Counted from the stretch's first letter, positions 1 to 10,333 are shown. The stretch: DNA of 64,000 bases from Seminavis robusta (GCA_903772945.1 CAICTM010000051.1:1-64000); one strand, 5' to 3'. Numbers and translations are program-made. The notes: generated by a model not told the origin, from the sequence alone.

Positions 1-1435
1 TGCTCTGGCGCTTCTCTGTGAGGTTTGATGGGAAGCACCGAGCCAGGTGTGATATGACTTGAGGACACATATGACTCTCTTGATTGTCATTGTTGCATTG
101 ATGAAGCTAGAGGTGATTGCGGGGGATGTTGGGTATGACTACCTGATGTCCCTCACAGATGAAAAGATCTGTGTGACCCATGGAGATGAATGGGGAGACC
201 TAGCTTGGGTCCTGTGCATCGTCATCAGGGCATTGTACGGCTCAAGGTCTCTGGTGACATGTGGTGGCAGACGCTTGCGGACTACCCTTATCCAGATGGG
301 CTTACAACCCTTCCAGAGCTGATAGCAAAATTTGGATGAGGAACAAAGTGAACCACTATGAGTATGTTGGGGTCATTTTTGATGATGTTCTGGTGTTCTC
401 CAAGGCCCCTCACCAAGTGATTGAACCCCTCAAGGACATCTACCACTTTGAGATGAAAGGAGTAGGCACCCCTGAGTACTACAGTGGAGAGACTTGACCT
501 TCAACCTGAGACAGGTCTCTGGGAGTTCTCTGCCAAACCTACATTGAGAACTGATCCCAAGCTTGAAGACTCTACAAGATCACATTGAAAAACTATGGAT
601 CCCCAATGGAACCAGAAGATCACCCGAGTTGGATGAGTCCCCTACTTGGACAGCACCAGAGTTACCCAGTACCAGATGTTAGTTTGGTTGTGGTCAGTGG
701 GCAGTTACACTGGTAGAATTGACATCCAGTACACTGTCAATACCATGGCTAGGTATGGTAGGGAGCCCAGGGAGGTCATGAGGCCCGTTTGCTGAGGATG
801 TATGGGTACTCAAGTTCAGGCCCAAGCTTAGGCTTGCTGCCAACCCTTCCCCAGCCGTCCTAGGGGATTTCCAGTTCTCTGAAGACAATGATTGGACCGG
901 ATTGTACCCTGACTCCATGGAGCCCATTGACCCAGATGCCCCTGAGCCCCTTGTCCCTGAGATCACCCAAGTCATCATGGTGGATGCTAGCCATGCATCA
1001 AACAAGATTGATATGTCCAGTGTGGCCTCCTACATTGCTTTCTTTGCCCACCAAGTCCTACTCCAAGAGGTTGGCCACCATTGAGTGCTCCACCTATGGG
1101 GCTGAGTTGGTCACAGCAAGGATTGGAGTTGAGGCTGCCCTTGCCATGAGGTACAAGGCCAGAATGTTGGGAGTTGAAGTGAAGAACCCAACCTCCATCT
1201 TGGTTGACAACATGTCAGTTGTCAACAACCTACAGTTGCCGTCCTCCTCCCTCAAGAAGAAGCACCATGCCTGCGCCTACCACAAGTGCAGGGAAGCTGT
1301 TGCCATAGGTGTTGCCAGGGTTGGGAAGATCGCATCAGGATGGAACCTCGCGGATATGGGGACCAAGCCTCTTGGACCCCACAAGATGTACCGGCTCTGC
1401 AAGCAGGTACTTTACGGGCGATTTGATGATTGAAG
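1..1435 (+). pseudogene. Degenerate Ty1/copia pol fragment (reverse transcriptase to RNase H)
   Basis: Remnant of a copia-type polyprotein broken across frames. Around 220-300 a stretch reading RALYGSRS matches the KALYGLRTSG-type finger region. At 333-497 the reverse transcriptase palm reads YVGVIFDDVLVFSK, then KGVGTPEYYSG. After several stops, 890-1050 reads LYPDSMEPIDPDAPEP then IMVDASHASNK, the start of RNase H. The frame then shifts and continues as SKRLATIECSTYGAEL and ends with LADMGTKPL near 1370. Order and spacing match the C-terminal half of a copia pol. No gag, protease or integrase is in the window, so it is either cut by the left edge or already truncated. Multiple stops and frameshifts make it non-functional. 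Confidence 0.85.
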
Positions 1436-2233
1436 AGCCCACCTTACCCCTGTATGTTTGTCTCTGTGTTTGTGCCACCAACCCAAGGGGAGTGACAGGA
1501 GTTGGATTGGAGCCACATGATGTGAAAACATTACTGCTGGCTTCCCACTGTGTCTGTCTTTGGTGTGTTTACACAGTAGTGCTGGTTTCTCAGCTTGTCT
1601 GTCCCTGGAACAAGTGTGCTGCCTGGAAGTGTTTCACTCTGGGATATTGTATGGTTGGCCTGTGCTCTAAGTCTTTAGGCATGACTCATAAGTATCTTTG
1701 GGCATGACTCATAAGTATCTTTGGGCAAGACTCCTAGATGATGGAAGATACTATGAGGTCTTGGGACAAGCATGATTACTATATGTTTGATGACATTATG
1801 AAGTCCTGGACTATGAATGTCCCTATATATCAATGTTTGGTGGTCAGGTGAAGTCCTGGATGAAGGTTTATATGCAAAGAGTGGCTGGAAGTCCCGTTTA
1901 CGGCCTATAGGAAGTCCCATTTCGCGGCCATTCGAAATGTGCCACTGTATTTGACTTTAGGAGCCATGTGTGCTCACAATTCTTAGTTTAGGATAACAAA
2001 TAAGTGTACCTGTTGACCAGGACAAAGGATTGTACCTATTGCACCTGATAGCACCTGCTATTTGCACCCAAACTACCTTGAAACCCGTCTTGAGTTGACC
2101 TCAAGACTTTGCCACGAGCATGCACGCACAGTGCAGAGCAATGACGCAGGGTAACTACGCACAGAGGGGGTCTTACCGTAGAAATAGATGGCAATCCAGC
2201 CAAGGGTAGCTAGTTAGTCGTACAGCACCCTCC
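1436..2233. other. Non-coding stretch after the copia remnant
   Basis: No supported gene. The purine run AAGGGGAG at about 1484-1491 followed by TGACAGG could be a polypurine tract and LTR start of the upstream copia, but no second LTR is available to test this. Confidence 0.4.
1681..1726. repeat. 23-bp direct repeat, two tandem copies
   Basis: The 23-nt unit starting ATGACTCATAAG and ending TTTGGGC occurs twice head to tail without a mismatch. Confidence 0.9.
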
Positions 2234-2390
2234 GGAGTTTTGTTAAAAATTTCTCCGGTGGGGGGCTTACACTAGGCCCATCCTAAGTGGGCGCACTCGT
2301 GCGCCTGAGGTATATGGGTTCGTCACGGCACCGTTCAGCGGATCGTCTGACGAGGTGTAGCCTTTAAAATAAAATTTCGTTATTTTTTTG
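2234..2390. repeat. Dispersed repeat, copy 1
   Basis: About 155 bp that aligns end to end with 14558-14712. Shared blocks in order: GGAGTT, TCTC-GGTGGG, CTAGGCCC, CC-AAGTGG, a GTG-GCCTGAGG-type block, CGTCA, AGCGGA, GTCT-GA and a final T-rich run ending TTTTTTG. The copies are clearly diverged. There is no open frame. It may be a SINE or part of an LTR; which one cannot be told here. Confidence 0.6.
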
Positions 2391-2454
2391 ACTAACTATC
2401 TACTCTAGGCTAAATCGCCCGCTATTGCTATGGGAATCCCACATCGGCGCATAG

Positions 2455-2719
2455 TTACCCTAATTGGGAAGGCTGCTCGCGTGCATGCTCATCCCTCATT
2501 GCTTTGTCCACAACTGGAAGCCAATTGGCCACCCATGCTTTGATATCCCCCGGCCCTTTGGCCATCTGTTCCTCCAGGGGTCGTTTGAAGATGGTATCAA
2601 GGAGATGCTCTGGGAGCAGGTCCGCTTTGTCATACAGGAGCTCAACCTCTCATTGGAGCTGTTCGTGTTTCTTGCGCCATTTCTGTTCCTGATCCCGGCT
2701 GGTCTTTGCTTGTGTAGCC
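2455..2719 (-). pseudogene. Antisense coding relic joined to a copia fragment
   Basis: Read on the minus strand, this segment stays in one frame with a single internal TGA and has protein-like composition: charged helices, then LLPEHLLDTIFKRPLEEQ, AKGPGDIKAWVANWLP and a TAA at 2455-2457. The plus strand carries a copia reverse transcriptase starting at about 2720, so two unrelated coding pieces abut in opposite orientations. I do not recognise the family; a transposon-borne ORF is the likeliest source. No function is proposed. Confidence 0.4.
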
Positions 2720-3811
2720 AACAGAATGGTACACGGCAAGCAACAGACAGTCTGCTGGCATGTAGACGACTGTAAGCTTAGCCACAAGGACTCGAAGGTT
2801 AACGACCAGCTGATCCAAGTGCTTCGTGATGAATACAAAAGCATATTCGAGGACGGCACTGGAGAGATGACGGTGAGCCGCGGAAAGGTCGACACGTATC
2901 TCGGAATGACCATAGACTTCACGACGAAGGGTCAATGCAATGTATCAATGTACAAGTACGTTGATGAAATCCTGGAAGCCTTTGAGAAGGCATCGCCAGA
3001 GGAAGGGGGCACGAAGACTAGAAGTAGTGCAGCCCCGAAAGACCTATTCACAGTAGACGAATCCTGCAAGAAGCTCCCAACGAGCAAGGCAGACACCTTT
3101 CACAGCCTGGTGGCTAAGGTGTTGTTCGCTACGAAGAGAGCCCGACCAGACACAGGTACGGCGATATCGTTCCTCACGACTCGAGTCAAGGAACCGGATA
3201 GGCAGGATTGGGATAAACTAGTCCACCTCATGCAGTACATTAGGCGTACTAGAAAACTACCGTTAGTTCTCAAAGCCAATGGAAGTGGCATATTGAAATG
3301 GTATGTTGATGGTTCTTTCGCAGTCCATCCAAACATGAGGGGTCATACCGGAGGTGGTTACCCATTATCGACTTCGACGAAACAGAAGTTGAACACGAGA
3401 AGCTCGACTGAGAGCGAACTCGTAGCAGTTGATGACCTGATGCCGTCGATCCTTTGGACGAGGCAGTTCCTATGGGAGCAAGGCTATGTAGTTAAAGAAA
3501 CTATAGTCTATCAGGACAACAAGAGTGCCATACTTCTAGAGAAGAACGGCAAAGCTTCTAGTAGTAAACGAACGAAGCACATCAACATTAGGTACTTCTT
3601 TGTGAGCGACAGAGTCGCAAAGAAGGAGATCAGTGTGGACTGGTGTTCAACTGATGATATTGTTACGGACTTCTGGACGAAGCCGAACCAAGGTCGACTG
3701 TTCAAACAGAATGTGGACAAGTTGATGGGTGTTGTGGAACACTCAGAGCCAGGGCACTCAGTAGGAGGGTCACGGCCCGACAAGAAGGTCCGTTCAAAGA
3801 AGGAGCGCTAA
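2720..3811 (+). pseudogene. Copia pol C-terminal fragment (reverse transcriptase palm and RNase H)
   Basis: A single open frame of about 360 codons that begins abruptly inside a copia reverse transcriptase. The palm motif reads CWHVDDCKLSHKD, followed by TYLGMTIDF. RNase H follows: WYVDGSFAVHPNMRGHTGG, RSSTESELVAVDD, VYQDNKSAILLEKNG, and KHINIRYFFVSDRV near the end with DFWTKP. The tail is basic (SRPDKKVRSKKER). The frame is intact, so it is younger than the fragment at 1-1435, but gag, protease, integrase and the first half of the reverse transcriptase are missing. An LTR-like sequence starts 60 bp downstream, as expected for the 3' end of an element. Confidence 0.85.
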
Positions 3812-3870
3812 GCGGAGTAAGTAAGTAAGCATGGTCGACGACTAGGACAAGCTCGACGACCACAGGAGTG

Positions 3871-4012
3871 TGTTGGGGATTCGCGATTAGGGATTCAACC
3901 TGTACCTCTGTACTAGAATTTCACACCAGTAGAAATACAGAGCCCACCCACTTTTTCAGTAGTATCTCAATAGCAACAGTAACAACTAGAAGAGAGCTTA
4001 GAGCACCTAACA
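3871..4012 (+). repeat. Probable 3' LTR (or part of it) of the copia fragment
   Basis: Starts TGTTGGGGATTC, a typical copia LTR start, 60 bp after the RNase H stop codon. A TG...CA unit could end at CCTAACA (about 4012). No 5' LTR is present, so the right boundary is a guess. Confidence 0.4.
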
Positions 4013-4101
4013 GCGTGATTGAAGGCATTTCCACTTTGAGGGAATACCTCGACAGTGTCCAACAGTCTGGGATCTCTCGAAAGTGCCGTGACGCCCGGAG
4101 C

Positions 4102-4674
4102 ATGAACAAAGGAGCTGCAGTTTCCAAAAAACGCCCAGAATTGGGTCTGGTTCAACACTTTGAGGGCTTTAAGGATGCCATCACAAATGGGGGTAGACTT
4201 GCAAAATATGTCACCTTTCGTCCATGCGGTTCCAAGTGCAACTGCAAGACAAATGTCCTATGTGTCGCAAACGGTTTGCACAATCGCCAGTTCCTTATCA
4301 AGAAACAGGAAATACCTTCATCACTTTCCTGTTACACCCTGCAGCCCATTCTGGAACGTTGGAACCCTATACGAAACCTACTCAAACACGTCAGATTCTA
4401 TCGTCACCACAAGAGCCCATTTGACCCATTTAGCACTCCCGCTGAAAAGATACAGCGATTGGGCGAAAGAGATGATTTGAAGAAAACATATCGGACCTGC
4501 CCCAGATACGACAAGCATATGTGCGCAATGATGGCTCAACTCCTCTGTCGCGGATACATGAGGACTGAACAGGACAGGTACTATTTGATTGGTTATCCAT
4601 CACAGGGGACTCTTTCCTACCAGTGTTTCGGCTACCTTGGTGGCGTGGGGCCAGTCTGTCTAGAATTTGGTTAA
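4102..4674 (+). CDS. Possible upstream exon of the following gene, hypothetical protein
   Basis: An open frame from ATG 4102 to a TAA at 4672-4674 (190 codons), rich in Cys, His, Arg and Lys (KYVTFRPCGSKCNCK, LKHVRFYRHHKS, YDKHMCAMMAQLLCRGYM). The other two forward frames are also partly open here, so coding is not certain. It lies directly before the long frame at 4697-6421 but in a different frame. Either a short intron or a frameshift near 4640-4690 would join them; I see no convincing splice pair. No family recognised. Confidence 0.3.
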   Translation: MNKGAAVSKKRPELGLVQHFEGFKDAITNGGRLAKYVTFRPCGSKCNCKTNVLCVANGLHNRQFLIKKQEIPSSLSCYTLQPILERWNPIRNLLKHVRFYRHHKSPFDPFSTPAEKIQRLGERDDLKKTYRTCPRYDKHMCAMMAQLLCRGYMRTEQDRYYLIGYPSQGTLSYQCFGYLGGVGPVCLEFG

Positions 4675-4696
4675 CTTCCTGTTGTCTAAGTACCCC

Positions 4697-6421
4697 ATGC
4701 GTCATGGGATGTCCGCCCGTGCACACTGTATGATGAACACATCCGTTTTCGCAAAGAACCAAAGCAATGGAGAGATTTTGAAGAACCCACGCCCCGGCAA
4801 CCTTTACTCAGTGGCATCATACCACCATGCATGCGTGCGCCAAACCTCCATTCGCAACCTCATTTTCAGAATGATTGTGGAGCTCGACGAAAAGGAACAG
4901 GTGACCACAAAGATTGGATATGCCTCCAAAATGGGACATGATATATCCACCCTGTACCGGCACTGGGTCGTTGGCGACTTGGTCACAGACACTTCTTCCT
5001 TTACCCTCACCGAGAAAACATTCCAAAAAATGCTGGCACCCATCTTGCAGTTCTATGGAATGCGAACCTATAAAGGAAGTGTGACTCCTGGATACCCTTC
5101 CTCCTTCTTGATTCTCTCATCGAAACTGAAGTACTTGGATGACAGCGATGAGCCCACCGGCAGCAAAGTGGTGAGCTGCAAAGGCCAGGAGGCGGCAGTT
5201 ACTGGATTGGATAATGTTACAGGAGCCCCCCAGTTTTTGGAACACGAGATGGACATGCACATTGTGGAGGTCCCAAAAGATATGTTGTCTGTAATTCAGA
5301 TTCTTGCCAAGAACCAGATCTATTCAGTCCCATACGACTATCGCGACGATACAAGTGTTTTCAACGGAATCAAGATGCTGCCTTACAGTCCCGCTGCGAA
5401 GTCGCTCCGTGTTGCAAGATCATACCAAGAGGGGTTTCGGACGGAGGAGTCAGCTCTATGTACTCTCCTTGGGTATAAGAAGCTCACCAATGATCAAGGC
5501 AGAAAAAACATTTTGAAACTTCGTAGCTCGTGCCTCCAGACAGCCCTCCACAAGGCAGTCGGGAAGAAGGCGCTTATCGAGGACTACCATGCTTTCGATC
5601 AAGCAGATTACCGCCACAGTACCTTTGACACAGACTTGAAGGAGGTCAATGCGAGTCACATTGAGCTTACTCCAAATATCCTAGCGGATATTCAGGTACT
5701 CAAAGGCAAGTTAGTGTTCATAGAGATCCCTCTGGACCAAAACGGGATATTTGGGAGGCACCACAAAAATGCTCGAGATTTGGATGGTCAGCTAACTTAC
5801 ACCAAATACGGCAATGCAGTTGTCAGTCCCATGTCACTCTCGCGTGAGGCCGGATACATCACCCATGTTGAGGGGAACCGACACCTCCGAGTGATGATCA
5901 TACTGGTACCAAAAGACACTGACTCTTTTGATCCCAGTGAGATGCTCGGGGAGTCTGGTCTTTTGCAAAGCAGAATGGCACATATCTACCCCCACTTCCA
6001 CTATGATTCCTTCTTCAATTCACAGGATAAGGACCTCCCCCAGAACATTGAACGATACCTCTGGCTCATCCACCCCCATGATTACACCAAACTGCAAGAA
6101 AAGGAAGAAGGGGCTGATGACAAGGAAGAAAAAGACAATGAGGATAAGGTGGAGGAGGTGGGAAAGAAGGAGTCCGAGGATTCCAATTTCGATGACACTG
6201 ACGGGAGCCACGATGGTCTTGGTGATAAGAAGAAGCCCGCCAAGAAAAGGGTTGATGCAGAGGAGACTGACGCAAGCAAAAATGGTCTTGGTGATGAGAA
6301 GGAGCCCACAGAGAAAAAGTTTGAAGCAAAGACTGTGGAACTGGGTACCATAACGATGGAGATGCCACTGCGACGGTTTTACACACCAGACTTCCAGAAT
6401 ATCTGTAAGTGCCTCCCCTGA
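4697..6421 (+). CDS. Hypothetical protein with acidic, lysine-rich C-terminal tail
   Basis: An open frame of about 574 codons from ATG 4697; the frame opens at about 4664, so the true N-terminus may lie in an upstream exon. The first 420 residues look globular, including EAGYITHVEGNRHLRVMIILVPKD and RMAHIYPHFHYDSFF. The tail is low complexity (EEKDNEDKVEEVGKKESED) and holds two related blocks reading DGLGDKKKPAKKRVDAEET and NGLGDEKEPTEKKFEAKT. No family recognised. The last codons overlap a GTAAGT donor consensus at about 6401 (AATATCT|GTAAGT). A TTGTTAG acceptor at about 6664 would keep the frame and add a short exon ending near 6716, overlapping the 3' end of the convergent gene. The TGA at 6421 is therefore only one possible end. 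Confidence 0.6.
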   Translation: MRHGMSARAHCMMNTSVFAKNQSNGEILKNPRPGNLYSVASYHHACVRQTSIRNLIFRMIVELDEKEQVTTKIGYASKMGHDISTLYRHWVVGDLVTDTSSFTLTEKTFQKMLAPILQFYGMRTYKGSVTPGYPSSFLILSSKLKYLDDSDEPTGSKVVSCKGQEAAVTGLDNVTGAPQFLEHEMDMHIVEVPKDMLSVIQILAKNQIYSVPYDYRDDTSVFNGIKMLPYSPAAKSLRVARSYQEGFRTEESALCTLLGYKKLTNDQGRKNILKLRSSCLQTALHKAVGKKALIEDYHAFDQADYRHSTFDTDLKEVNASHIELTPNILADIQVLKGKLVFIEIPLDQNGIFGRHHKNARDLDGQLTYTKYGNAVVSPMSLSREAGYITHVEGNRHLRVMIILVPKDTDSFDPSEMLGESGLLQSRMAHIYPHFHYDSFFNSQDKDLPQNIERYLWLIHPHDYTKLQEKEEGADDKEEKDNEDKVEEVGKKESEDSNFDDTDGSHDGLGDKKKPAKKRVDAEETDASKNGLGDEKEPTEKKFEAKTVELGTITMEMPLRRFYTPDFQNICKCLP

Positions 6422-6440
6422 TGAGACTCCAAAACCTAAA

Positions 6441-6478
6441 ATGAGAAAAGAGAGAGATAGAGACGAGAGAGAGAGTTC

Positions 6479-6509
<31 letters not shown>

Positions 6510-6556
6510 CCAAAGAGAGAGAGAGGGAGAGAGAGAGAGAAAGAGAGAGGGAGATA
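6441..6556. repeat. GA microsatellite
   Basis: About 115 bp of nearly pure AG repeats with minor interruptions, between the 3' ends of two convergent genes. Confidence 0.95.
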
Positions 6557-6672
6557 CTAAGTGGACCTCGTGCAGCTCTAGCTCCAAACCAAAAGAAAAA
6601 AGAAAGAGAACTAACATGGTTTTTGTCTACTTATACTACTATGAACTCTTCTACTCATTGTTAGGTCTCCCT

Positions 6673-7944
6673 TCACGTAAACTTCATGGTGAACTCCATT
6701 TCATCGTCATCAGATGAGCAGGACGACAGACTTTCTACTTTGTTGCCTTCCTTAGCCTCCAGTTTGTTATTGACACTTCCAATAGAGACCCTGTTTGCTT
6801 TTGTGGCAGGAGGAGCATCAGTTTGTTTTCTGACCACCTTTACCGTCTCAGATTGTTTTGGGAATACAGGACGGTACAGCTCTTCATCGCCCTCCTCATC
6901 GGAGGAGTCCAAGACAATTTCATATACTTGGTCCTCTCTCTGCATTCTCCCTCCTCTCTCATCTGATTCTGACTCATCGTCGCTGCTATCGTTGCTGCTG
7001 TCATCCTTGCACGACAGTTTCACATTACCATACAAGTCAACTTTCAACTCCTCCAGGTCCCCATCAACCGTTTCATCTTCATCGCTTGATTCCATGTTAG
7101 CTTCATCGTCAAGCATCCTCTTCCCATACACATCTACTTTCAGTTCCGAGGTTGAAACAATGCAAACTGGGATGGGATCCTTGATGCGGTACCTTTTCAT
7201 GAAAAGCCTGCAGTGTTCCTTCTGAAGCATCTTTTCCACAGCCTTCTTTGTGAAATTGATAGTTCTCTTGTCAGCTATCAAGTGCTTGTGGCAGCTATCA
7301 CGAATCTTCTGGTCCCAAGCAGTGGCAAGGCATGGTTTGAGGTGACAGATGTCACAGTGGCGAGCTATGATGCCATCATCCTTGTCCTCCTTGCTCTGTC
7401 CATAGCCCGGCGGCCTGTACACTATCTTGCCCTCACTAGGCTCGTACTCAGATGACTCTCTTGGGTATCCTTCTACTGTGAAGTTCAGCCTTGATTGTTT
7501 GCTCTCGGCTGCTCCGCTGCTAGACTCCTTCCTCTTCCCTTGTCTGTGCTTGGCAGTCCTTGATCTTTGACCACCTGCTGCAGTCCTCTTCTCACCAGTC
7601 TTCTTCCCTTGACAGGTTCCTTTCTTGTCATTGGTCGTCTTGCTTCTCTTCTTCTTACTATTAGCACCCAATCCACTATCAAAAACATGGCCCATCTTCT
7701 CCATGAAGAGGATTCGACTTGCTGACAGTGTTTCTGGAGGTGAAATTGGAGCGTGGTCTTTTGGGTTTCTGGTGGCCCACCTATCACCTGGAGCCCTCGA
7801 CTTGTTGAGCTTGAACTCAAAGCAAAGGTTGCAGGTATCTTCTTCTAGACACAGAGGGCACCCACTATACAAGATCCTGGTAGCATTGGCATACGCTTCT
7901 GCATCTGCACACTCACTATCCAACCAAGAACCAGGAAGTGGCAT
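6673..7944 (-). CDS. Hypothetical Cys-cluster protein with acidic Ser/Asp tracts
   Basis: A 423-aa intronless frame from ATG 7944 to 6673. An N-terminal C-x2-C-x5-C-x2-C cluster (C29, C32, C38, C41; CPLCLEEDTCNLC) suggests a zinc site. A basic, Ser-rich region follows (KKKRSKTTNDKKG, KHRQGKRKESS), probably nuclear-targeting. In the middle is a second Cys/His cluster (HCDICHLKPC, then DSCHKHL). The C-terminal third carries acidic Ser tracts (ESSDEDETVDGD, DDSSNDSSDDESESDE, DSSDEEGDEE) and twice reads ELKVDLYG/ELKVDVYG. I do not recognise the family. Composition fits a nuclear or chromatin-associated protein, but that is inference. It converges on the hypothetical gene to its left across the GA repeat. 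Confidence 0.7.
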   Translation of the reverse strand: MPLPGSWLDSECADAEAYANATRILYSGCPLCLEEDTCNLCFEFKLNKSRAPGDRWATRNPKDHAPISPPETLSASRILFMEKMGHVFDSGLGANSKKKRSKTTNDKKGTCQGKKTGEKRTAAGGQRSRTAKHRQGKRKESSSGAAESKQSRLNFTVEGYPRESSEYEPSEGKIVYRPPGYGQSKEDKDDGIIARHCDICHLKPCLATAWDQKIRDSCHKHLIADKRTINFTKKAVEKMLQKEHCRLFMKRYRIKDPIPVCIVSTSELKVDVYGKRMLDDEANMESSDEDETVDGDLEELKVDLYGNVKLSCKDDSSNDSSDDESESDERGGRMQREDQVYEIVLDSSDEEGDEELYRPVFPKQSETVKVVRKQTDAPPATKANRVSIGSVNNKLEAKEGNKVESLSSCSSDDDEMEFTMKFT

Positions 7945-8275
7945 ATTATTCCTTGTTTTTCGTTTTCGTTTGTCCGGACAGGATTTTTTGTGAGACTAAC
8001 ACATTTTCAAAATCCCTCCCCCCTTCCCCCCATCCACTTTTTCAAAAAATAGTTCATGCCAACGAGATTGCTTGAATTTCATGCCAACGAACCCAAATGT
8101 ATATAGAAAAAGAATGACCCCAACCAGCCCCCAGCCCCAGTACTGCAACGACTATATTGATATCATACCAGCAGGAAGTATGTAGAGAGCAAAGACGGCA
8201 TGCTACTATGCATGCAGTTTAAAGACTACATCCAAAGTCCAAAAATAATGAGACATAAAATTGATTTCCTCCAGT
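7945..8275. other. Intergenic stretch upstream of the H3 gene
   Basis: Divergent spacer between the Cys-cluster gene and the H3 gene. It has a C-rich run (8010-8035) and two copies of CATGCCAACGA around 8057-8090. No clear promoter element is assigned. Confidence 0.5.
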
Positions 8276-8695
8276 ATGGTAAGGACTAAACCAACTGCAA
8301 GCAAAGTAGTCGACGGACAACATCCCAGATTCCGGAAGGCACTAGCAAGGCGGGCCGCCAGGAAGGTCCCTCCTCCATTGAAGGTGTGTGTCAAAAAGCG
8401 ACAGCGCTATTGCCCAGGAACTGTGGCTCTCAGAGAAATTCGAAGGTACCAGAAGTCAACCGATCTCCTAATCAGGAGACTGCCCTTTCAGCGTCTTGTT
8501 CGAGACATAGCTTCTGATATTAGAAAAGACATGAGGTTCCAAGGGTCTGCAATGGAAGCTCTCCAGCAAGCGTCAGAAGCCCATCTTGTGGACATGTTCC
8601 AATGTTCCAACCTTTGTGCTATCCATGCCAAGAGAATCACCATCATGCCAAAAGATATCCAGCTAGCCAGGAGGATTCGAGGTGGAAGGTTTTAG
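8276..8695 (+). CDS. Divergent histone H3 variant
   Basis: A 139-aa intronless H3. The C-terminal histone fold is canonical: [75 protein letters not shown]. The tail is strongly altered. K4 (VRTK) and K9 are kept, but R8 is Ser, S10 is Val, K14 is Gln and K18 is Phe. The K23 region becomes RRAARK, and the stretch before alpha-N is rebuilt ([16 protein letters not shown]) with about three extra residues. It ends GGRF instead of GERA. The alpha2 Phe of RFQ is kept and loop 1 has no insertion, which argues against a centromeric H3. ATG 8276 is chosen because MVRTK aligns with MARTK. Likely a variant H3 packaged in nucleosomes; the open frame argues against a dead copy. Confidence 0.93.
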   Translation: MVRTKPTASKVVDGQHPRFRKALARRAARKVPPPLKVCVKKRQRYCPGTVALREIRRYQKSTDLLIRRLPFQRLVRDIASDIRKDMRFQGSAMEALQQASEAHLVDMFQCSNLCAIHAKRITIMPKDIQLARRIRGGRF

Positions 8696-8986
8696 GTATT
8701 ATTCTATAGTCAAGAGAGACCTGAAAAAATTACGTATAAGATAATATGATGTGTTCTTCTTTGTTGCCTTCTTTCGTGCATACCCATATGTCTTTTGTCA
8801 GTGCAGCCTTGACTGTTTTTTGGTTTGTGTGAGGGCGTAATTGTTTTCTTTTCGTGCACTTTGTGAATGTGACAACTCCTCTTCTAGGACCGTTAACCTG
8901 TGGTTATAAATATATATAGTTATACATATATAGATAGTAGTATACCTGGTCTGTGCAAGGATCGAATCATGCAACTGCCGTCCCTG

Positions 8987-10333
8987 TCATGCCAACTCTG
9001 CGGCCTGTTCGAACTCATTACTTAGCCAAAACTCTGGGAGTTCACTCTGCCCCTTCTGTAGAGTGAAACTACAGAGCAAATTCATTGTTTGGCAGAGTAT
9101 TTCGTTTCCAGTGTTGTCAAACAGCCACAACTGCCACAAAGCTCGGGTCAGCTGTCCAAGCTGCGTAGGAAAGGTTCCAGTCAGGTTATTCCTTTCCAAG
9201 ATCAACACATCAACTTGGTCACACATTCCAAATTCACTTGGGATTGTGCCCGACAAAGCATTCACACCAAGATACAAAATACGTATCTTTGTTAGAAGAC
9301 CAAGTTATGTTGTGATCTAGAGGGACAAGAAGAAACCATGGACTTCTTGTTAGAAAAAGCAGAATTCCGAGAGGACTGCCGAGGTACCATACTTACCGTC
9401 CCAGTAAAGAAATTCTCAGACAGTGTCAAAACATCCAGGGATGTCATGTTGCCAAGCCATCTAGGGATTGTCCCTACAAGACCAGAGTTTGACAGTTGCA
9501 GACGTTTCATGTCTGTAAAAACTGCAAGCTCATCTGGGATCTACTAGAACGTGCTTGTAAGATCTCAAAATTATGCAAAGAAGGAGAATTAACCAAGGCC
9601 ATTGTGTCAAAACTTACAGAGCCACTCAGAATTAGGTCATTCAGGAACAAGTCCTCCAGGAGAGTCAGTCTGCCAAGTTCTGTGTGAGTTGTCCCTGTGA
9701 ACATGTTGGTTTCAAGTGCTAGACCCCGCAAATTAGTTAGCATTCCCAGTTCTGTTAGTACCTGCAAATAAGAAACAGCTACAGTCAGAAACCAAACCGG
9801 CGTCATGCAGAGACACCATATTTTTACCTACTTCTCCTGTCAGCTGATTATCAATTAGAAGAATGATTCTCATGGAATCTGTCAGCGAATAAAGGCCTGA
9901 TGGAATCTAGAAAAGATGGCAATTCAAGGTGAAGCAATGATAAGGTGAGGTATAGCACTCAGATCCTCCATGTGCTATCACTTACAGTTCCCGTCAAAGA
10001 GTTCCAGCCGAAGTACATGCTTCCAAGTTTTGACAAACTTCCAAGCGATTCGGGAATGAAACCATAAAGGCTGCAAAAATTCATCGAAATGAACTCCAAA
10101 CTGGAAAGGCCAAAGAGGTCCTCTGGGATAGTGCTGGCAAGGTTAAATGCATCCAATACCAAGCTCCTAAGCTCAGTAAGTAAGTAAAACTCTGGTGGAA
10201 TTCCTGATCCCATCAGTCCATTGTGGAGCAGCCAAAAGTGCTTGATGATTCCATCTCCCTGATACAAGATGCCATCCTCTAGATATCCAGCTGGATCTTG
10301 CTCACAGGGAGTGATGAGATCCAGTGAAAGCAC
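8987..10333 (-). pseudogene. LRR paralog A: 5'-truncated, with premature stop
   Basis: Minus-strand relative of gene B lacking the whole cytosolic, transmembrane and cap-encoding 5' part. Homology begins near 10330 (CEQDPAGYLEDGILYQ). Exons read about 10333-9986, 9906-9832, 9761-9618, 9540-9397 and 9316-8987, with GT-AG introns in phase 0. The internal exons are 75, 144 and 144 nt, that is one or two LRRs each. In the last exon the expected PTELG reads TT-stop-LG, because GAA has become TAA at 9305-9307. The usual Cys-rich tail has decayed. Splice sites survive better than the frame, so inactivation looks fairly recent. It lies about 0.9 kb from the 3' end of B in the same orientation, consistent with a tandem duplicate. 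Confidence 0.85.

Noticed and set aside
6686-7225. Ser-rich plus-strand frame of 179 codons
   Set aside because: Shadow of the acidic Ser/Asp region of the minus-strand gene.
8276-8695. Centromeric H3
   Set aside because: Loop 1 has no insertion, the RFQ Phe is kept and the last helix is canonical; the changes are confined mostly to the tail.
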